Shown here piece after piece: positions 43,931 through 47,279 of a DNA stretch of 47,279 bases. A model generated the notes under the pieces. That model had not been told where the DNA came from, ran no database searches, and saw only the letters and a list, made by a program, of their open reading frames with translations. This DNA comes from JANRKN01 sp033763435 (GTDB taxonomy: Bacteria > Planctomycetota > Phycisphaerae > Phycisphaerales > UBA1924): positions 1-47,279 of the forward strand of contig JANRKN010000002.1 of the NCBI GenBank assembly GCA_033763435.1. The letters run 5' to 3'. A program made the translations under genes and the position numbers. How positions within the stretch are numbered: the stretch's first letter is position 1; each line of letters starts with the position of its first letter.

Positions 43931-45148
43931 TCAGTGCGCCTGGCCGCGGGCCTTGAGGGCCCGGATCCGCTCGGGCAGGCTGAGCAGGCGGATGAACCCG
44001 CCCGCGTCCTTCTGGCTGTACACCTCTTCGCCCTCGAAGGAGACCATCTTCTCGGCGTACAGCGAGTGCGGGCTCTTGCGGCGGACGGCCGTCGCGGTGC
44101 CCTTGAAGAGGCGGACGACGATCTCGCCGTCCAGACGCTCGGCGATCTTCTCGCCCGCGGCCCAGAGGGCCTCGCGGAGCGGCGTGAACCAGCGGCCGTC
44201 GTAGACGAGCTCGGCGAAGAGCAGGCCCAGGTGCTCGCGGTAGTGGCGGGTTTCGCGGTCGAGGACGAGCTCTTCGACGGCGCGGAGGGCCTCGACGATG
44301 ACGGTGCCGCCCGGGGTTTCGTAGAGCCCGCGCGACTTCATACCCACGCGGCGGTTCTCCACGAGGTCCACGCGCCCGACGCCGTGCGCGCCCGCAATGG
44401 CGTTGAGCTTCTCGATGATCTGCCAGGCTTCCATCGAGGTGCCGTTGAGCGCGACGGGCCGGCCCTTGCTGAAGGTGAGGGAGACGTCCTCGTGCTTGTC
44501 GGGCGCCTGAGTGGGATCGACCGTGAGCATCCACGCGTCGCTGGGCGGGACGTTCCAGGGGTTTTCGATGTCGCCGCCCTCGTGGGAGATGTGCCAGAGG
44601 TTGCGGTCGCGCGAGTAGATCTTGGTCGCGCTGGCGGTGGTGGGGATGTTGCGCTGCTTGAGGTAATCGAGCATCGCGAGGCGCCCGGAGAGGTTCCAGC
44701 GCGAATCGCGCCAGGGGGCGATGATCTCCATCTCGGGGGCGAGCGCGCCGTAGGCGGACTCGAAGCGAACCTGGTCGTTGCCCTTGCCGGTGCAGCCGTG
44801 GCTGAGGGCGGTGCAGCCGGTCTTCTTGGCGATATCGACCTGGCCCCAGGCGAGGATGGGGCGGGCGATGGCGGTGCCGAGCAGGTAGCGGCCTTCGTAG
44901 ACGCCGCCGGTGATGATCGTGGGCATCACGAACTCGTCGACGAACTTCTTCTTGAGGTCGACGACGTGGCATTCCTTGGCGCCCGAGTTGAGGGCCTTCT
45001 TTTCGACGCCGTTGAGCTCGTCGGCGCCCTGGCCCACGTCGCCGACGACGCAGATGACTTCGGCGCCCGGGATGTTCTCGCGGAGCCAGGGGACGATGCA
45101 GGAGGTGTCGAGGCCGCCGGAATAGGCAAGAGCGATGCGCTTGGTCAT
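43931..45148 (-). CDS. argG: Argininosuccinate synthase
   Basis: 405 residues from the ATG at 45148, the position that gives the usual N-terminus MTKRIALAYSGGLDTSCIV; an ATG at 45160 adds four residues. The ATP-pyrophosphatase P-loop is AYSGGLDTS. Other landmarks are CHGCTGKGNDQVRFE-like SHGCTGKGNDQVRFE, DENLWHIS-like DRNLWHISHEGG and the GRVDLVENRRVGMKSRG segment that binds citrulline and aspartate. The enzyme joins citrulline and aspartate to argininosuccinate using ATP. It is separated from argF (same strand) by a small membrane gene on the opposite strand, so it needs its own promoter, which must lie in the 100 bp at 45149-45249. Confidence 0.97.
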   Translation of the reverse strand: MTKRIALAYSGGLDTSCIVPWLRENIPGAEVICVVGDVGQGADELNGVEKKALNSGAKECHVVDLKKKFVDEFVMPTIITGGVYEGRYLLGTAIARPILAWGQVDIAKKTGCTALSHGCTGKGNDQVRFESAYGALAPEMEIIAPWRDSRWNLSGRLAMLDYLKQRNIPTTASATKIYSRDRNLWHISHEGGDIENPWNVPPSDAWMLTVDPTQAPDKHEDVSLTFSKGRPVALNGTSMEAWQIIEKLNAIAGAHGVGRVDLVENRRVGMKSRGLYETPGGTVIVEALRAVEELVLDRETRHYREHLGLLFAELVYDGRWFTPLREALWAAGEKIAERLDGEIVVRLFKGTATAVRRKSPHSLYAEKMVSFEGEEVYSQKDAGGFIRLLSLPERIRALKARGQAH

Positions 45149-45249
45149 GGTCGGGTACATTAGGAAACCGGCGGGCGATCGTCAGCCGCGGGACCCGGCC
45201 TGCGCGCGGATTCGGCGCGCCGAATGAGCATTGACCGGAGGTTGCGAAT

Positions 45250-45720
45250 ATGGAATCTCGTGGCAGCGAAGCAGCCGTGTCTTCCGCTCGGCGTCACTCG
45301 CCGGGGGCGTTCTGGGGCTCGCTGATCGGATTCAACGGCTGGGCGCTGGGCGTGGCGGTGGTGGCGCTGGCCACGGGCACGTTCGGCCAACTCTGGGACC
45401 TTGTGCTCGGAGGGCTGGCGATCAGCTCGGGCTTGGGGCTGCTCGTGCTCGCGGGCGACGACCGCGAGCGAGGGCCAGTCGCTTCGGCCTTGGAGGCGAT
45501 GGACCTGTGCGGACGGCTCCTGATCTCGATCGCGGTGCTTGCACTCCTCGTCACGCACTGGGTCACGCCGCGGATTGAGCGGATCCCCGAGTTCATGAAG
45601 CTTGTCCAAGGCCCAATCCGAGTGCCCGACCTGATCTCGATCTCGCTCGCTTTGGCCGGCGCGGTGGTGCTCGCGTTCGAACGGCGCTCGATCGGGCGTA
45701 CGCGCGAGAAGCAGGTCTGA
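45250..45720 (+). CDS. Small membrane protein
   Basis: 156 residues with four predicted membrane spans: FWGSLIGFNGWALGVAVVAL, LVLGGLAISSGLGLLVLAG, LLISIAVLALLVTHWV and LISISLALAGAVVLAF. GGAGG (45237-45241) is spaced 8 bases from the ATG, which supports it as a real gene. I recognise no family. It is read divergently from argG and ends 3 bp before the argF stop. It splits the arg genes on the minus strand, with no visible link to arginine synthesis. Confidence 0.72.
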   Translation: MESRGSEAAVSSARRHSPGAFWGSLIGFNGWALGVAVVALATGTFGQLWDLVLGGLAISSGLGLLVLAGDDRERGPVASALEAMDLCGRLLISIAVLALLVTHWVTPRIERIPEFMKLVQGPIRVPDLISISLALAGAVVLAFERRSIGRTREKQV

Positions 45721-45723
45721 TGC

Positions 45724-46698
45724 TTACGAAAACAGCGCGGCGAGCAGGGTGGTTTGGACGTGGAGGCGGTTTTCGGCCTGCGTGAACACGACCGACGCGG
45801 GCGAATCCATCACCTCGTCGGTGACTTCCACGCCGCGGTGCGCGGGCAAGCAGTGCATGAAGATCGCGTCGGCGCGGGCGCGCGCCATGAGCTTCGCGTC
45901 GACCTTGTAGGGCTCAAAGGCGCGCCGGCGCGCGTCGGCGTCCTGGAAGACGCGCTCGCGTTGGCCCATGCTGGTCCAGGTGTCGGTGTAGATGGCCGCG
46001 CACCCAGCGACCTGCGCCGGATCGTGCGAGAGCGTCACGCGTCCGCCGCCCTTGGCTTCCAGCGCCTTCGTTGACGTGACGATCTCGGGCAGCGGCTCGC
46101 AGCGGGGCGGCGTGATGACGCGCAGCTCGGCGCCCAGCAGCGCGGCGCCCTCCATCAGCGAGTGGCTCACGTTGTTCCCGTCGCCGATGTACGCGATCGA
46201 GAGCCCCTTGACGTGCCCGAAGCGCTCGAGCAGCGTGAAGCAGTCGGCCAGGCCCTGGCAGGGGTGGTGCCAGTCGGACAGGGCGTTGACGACGGGGATC
46301 CGCGCCGCGAGGGCGAGCGTTTCGAGTTCGGCCTGCGAATAAACGCGCGCGACGATCGCGTCGACCATGCGCTCGAGGTTCTTGCCTTGGTCAAAGGCGC
46401 TCTCTCGCTCGCCCAGGCGCGTGCCGCCCGTGTCGAGCGAGACGGCCGATCCGCCGAGGCGGTTGACGGCGACCTCGAACGAGACGCGCGTGCGGAGGCT
46501 GGGCTTCTCGAAGATCATCGCGACGTGCTTGTCGGCGAGGGGCTTGCCCGCGCTGCGCCAGTCGGCCTTGAGCGTGCGTGTGGCGTTCAGCAGACCCAGC
46601 AACTGCTCGGGCGTGAGCGAGCCGAGCGTGAGCAGGTCGGCGCCGCGGAGGCCCAGCGAGGCCAGCGCGCTGTGGGTGGGGTTCGTCAGCGGGTTCAT
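45724..46698 (-). CDS. argF: Ornithine carbamoyltransferase
   Basis: 324 residues. The carbamoyl-phosphate loop is EKPSLRTRVSFE (the S-x-R-T-R motif at 67-71). Further signatures are SDWHHPCQGLADCFTL (HPCQ motif), YIGDGNNVSHSLM, YTDTWTSMGQ and FMHCLPAHRGVEVTDEV, where HCLP holds the ornithine-contact Cys. These favour ornithine over acetylornithine as the acceptor. The product, citrulline, is the substrate of ArgG. The start overlaps the argB stop by 4 bp (ATGA), so argB and argF form one operon. Confidence 0.95.
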   Translation of the reverse strand: MNPLTNPTHSALASLGLRGADLLTLGSLTPEQLLGLLNATRTLKADWRSAGKPLADKHVAMIFEKPSLRTRVSFEVAVNRLGGSAVSLDTGGTRLGERESAFDQGKNLERMVDAIVARVYSQAELETLALAARIPVVNALSDWHHPCQGLADCFTLLERFGHVKGLSIAYIGDGNNVSHSLMEGAALLGAELRVITPPRCEPLPEIVTSTKALEAKGGGRVTLSHDPAQVAGCAAIYTDTWTSMGQRERVFQDADARRRAFEPYKVDAKLMARARADAIFMHCLPAHRGVEVTDEVMDSPASVVFTQAENRLHVQTTLLAALFS

Positions 46699-47279
46699 GC
46701 GCGGTCCTCCGTCGTTGCGCCGGGCAGCACGCGTGTGCCCACGGCCTGGCCCGACAGAAAGCGTTCCAGCATCGCGGGGTCGTCGCCCGAGAGAATCACG
46801 ACGGGCACGCGGCTGTCGGTCGCGGCGCGCGCCGCCGAGCGGGCCTTGGGGATCATGCCGCCCGAGATCGTGCCGTCGGCGACCAGCGCCTCGATCCGCG
46901 CGGGGTCGACCTCGGGGATGACCTGCGAGGACTTGTCCTTGATGCCCGGGACATCGGTGAGCAGCACGAGCGCGCGGGCGCGAAGAACCTTGGCCAGCGC
47001 TGCCGCGGCGTCGTCGGCGTTCACGTTCAGAGGCTTGCCCTGCGCATCGAGCGCCACGCTCGAAACGACCGGGAAAAAGCCCGCGCCCAGCAGCGTGCGG
47101 ACGAGCGCCGGATCGCCCGAGGTGACGTCGCCCACGTGCCCGGGGTCGAACGCGAATCGCGTTGCCTTCGCGGCGCGGACGATGTGACCGTCGCCCAGCG
47201 AGAGCCCGACCGCGCGAGCGCCCGCGCGGAGCATGGTGCCCACGAGCTCGGTGTTCACGACGCCCGCGAGCGTCGCGAC
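46695..47279 (-). CDS. argB: Acetylglutamate kinase, N-terminus outside window
   Basis: 195 codons are visible; the frame continues beyond the right edge (VATLAGVVNTELVG...). Family marks are GLSLGDGHIV, then PLNVNADDAAAALAKVLRARALVLLTDVPGIKD, which corresponds to the amino-acid kinase nucleotide-binding segment, and DGTISGGMIPKARSA with the conserved SGGM turn. The C-terminal strand ends in GTRVLPG. The enzyme phosphorylates N-acetylglutamate, the second and usually feedback-controlled step of arginine synthesis. Whether the N-terminal helix that gives arginine-sensitive hexamers exists cannot be seen here. argF is translationally coupled downstream. Confidence 0.93.
   Translation of the reverse strand, partial: VATLAGVVNTELVGTMLRAGARAVGLSLGDGHIVRAAKATRFAFDPGHVGDVTSGDPALVRTLLGAGFFPVVSSVALDAQGKPLNVNADDAAAALAKVLRARALVLLTDVPGIKDKSSQVIPEVDPARIEALVADGTISGGMIPKARSAARAATDSRVPVVILSGDDPAMLERFLSGQAVGTRVLPGATTEDRA

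Noticed and set aside
1..47279. CRISPR arrays, complete transposons and prophage genes.
   Set aside because: No regularly spaced direct repeats of CRISPR size, no transposase or integrase frame and no phage structural gene were found.

Overview
The window is GC-rich, coding-dense bacterial chromosome. It fits a member of the Planctomycetota, most likely class Phycisphaerae. The pointers are a secreted protein with a PEP-CTERM-type C-terminus (VPAPGAAAL...GVRRRR, 42218-42952), a large periplasmic tricorn-type protease, two secreted glycoside hydrolases of families GH5 and GH53, and a general mix of strong and absent Shine-Dalgarno sites. The assignment is an inference from gene content; no rRNA is present to settle it.

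Layout. 1-1611: the start of a heavy-metal RND efflux operon on the minus strand (Cys/His-rich small protein, then the periplasmic adaptor, cut by the window edge). It has a clear promoter and a palindromic G-tract operator over its start codon. 2107-4769: a phosphonate/phosphate-type ABC transporter, with a PhnD-like binding lipoprotein and a fused PhnC-PhnE protein. 4902-8364: a secreted subtilisin-family protease converging on a secreted GH5 enzyme. 8570-18406: housekeeping and membrane genes (aspS, a dicarboxylate/glutamate symporter, the RseP site-2 protease, a heme-c chemoreceptor, a DUF4442 hotdog protein and a polytopic membrane protein).

18393-31205 is one long minus-strand block read from a structured leader through nusA, infB, ylxP-like DUF503 and rbfA. 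It continues into a degenerate HhH-GPD protein, a 1267-residue TPR lipoprotein, yebC, a DUF1643 protein and GH53. Several of these genes overlap by 4 nt, so they are probably co-translated. 31699-35234: fliM, divergent from dsbD, then tRNA-Gly(GCC) with a near-consensus promoter and terminator. 35273-39198: the tricorn-type protease. 39457-47279: arginine biosynthesis in two pieces (argH; argG, argF and argB), interleaved with a VOC protein, a DUF1801 protein, the PEP-CTERM protein, a small membrane protein and an AT-richer HNH-type gene that looks acquired.

No CRISPR array, complete insertion sequence, prophage or obvious multi-gene defence island is visible. The observations most worth checking are: the leaderless promoter/operator of the metal efflux operon; the c-type-heme chemoreceptor; a one-base homopolymer difference that would extend RseP in frame; a two-hairpin attenuator-like leader before nusA; a G-quadruplex-prone tandem repeat before infB; the HNH islet; and the HhH/TPR/yebC operon.
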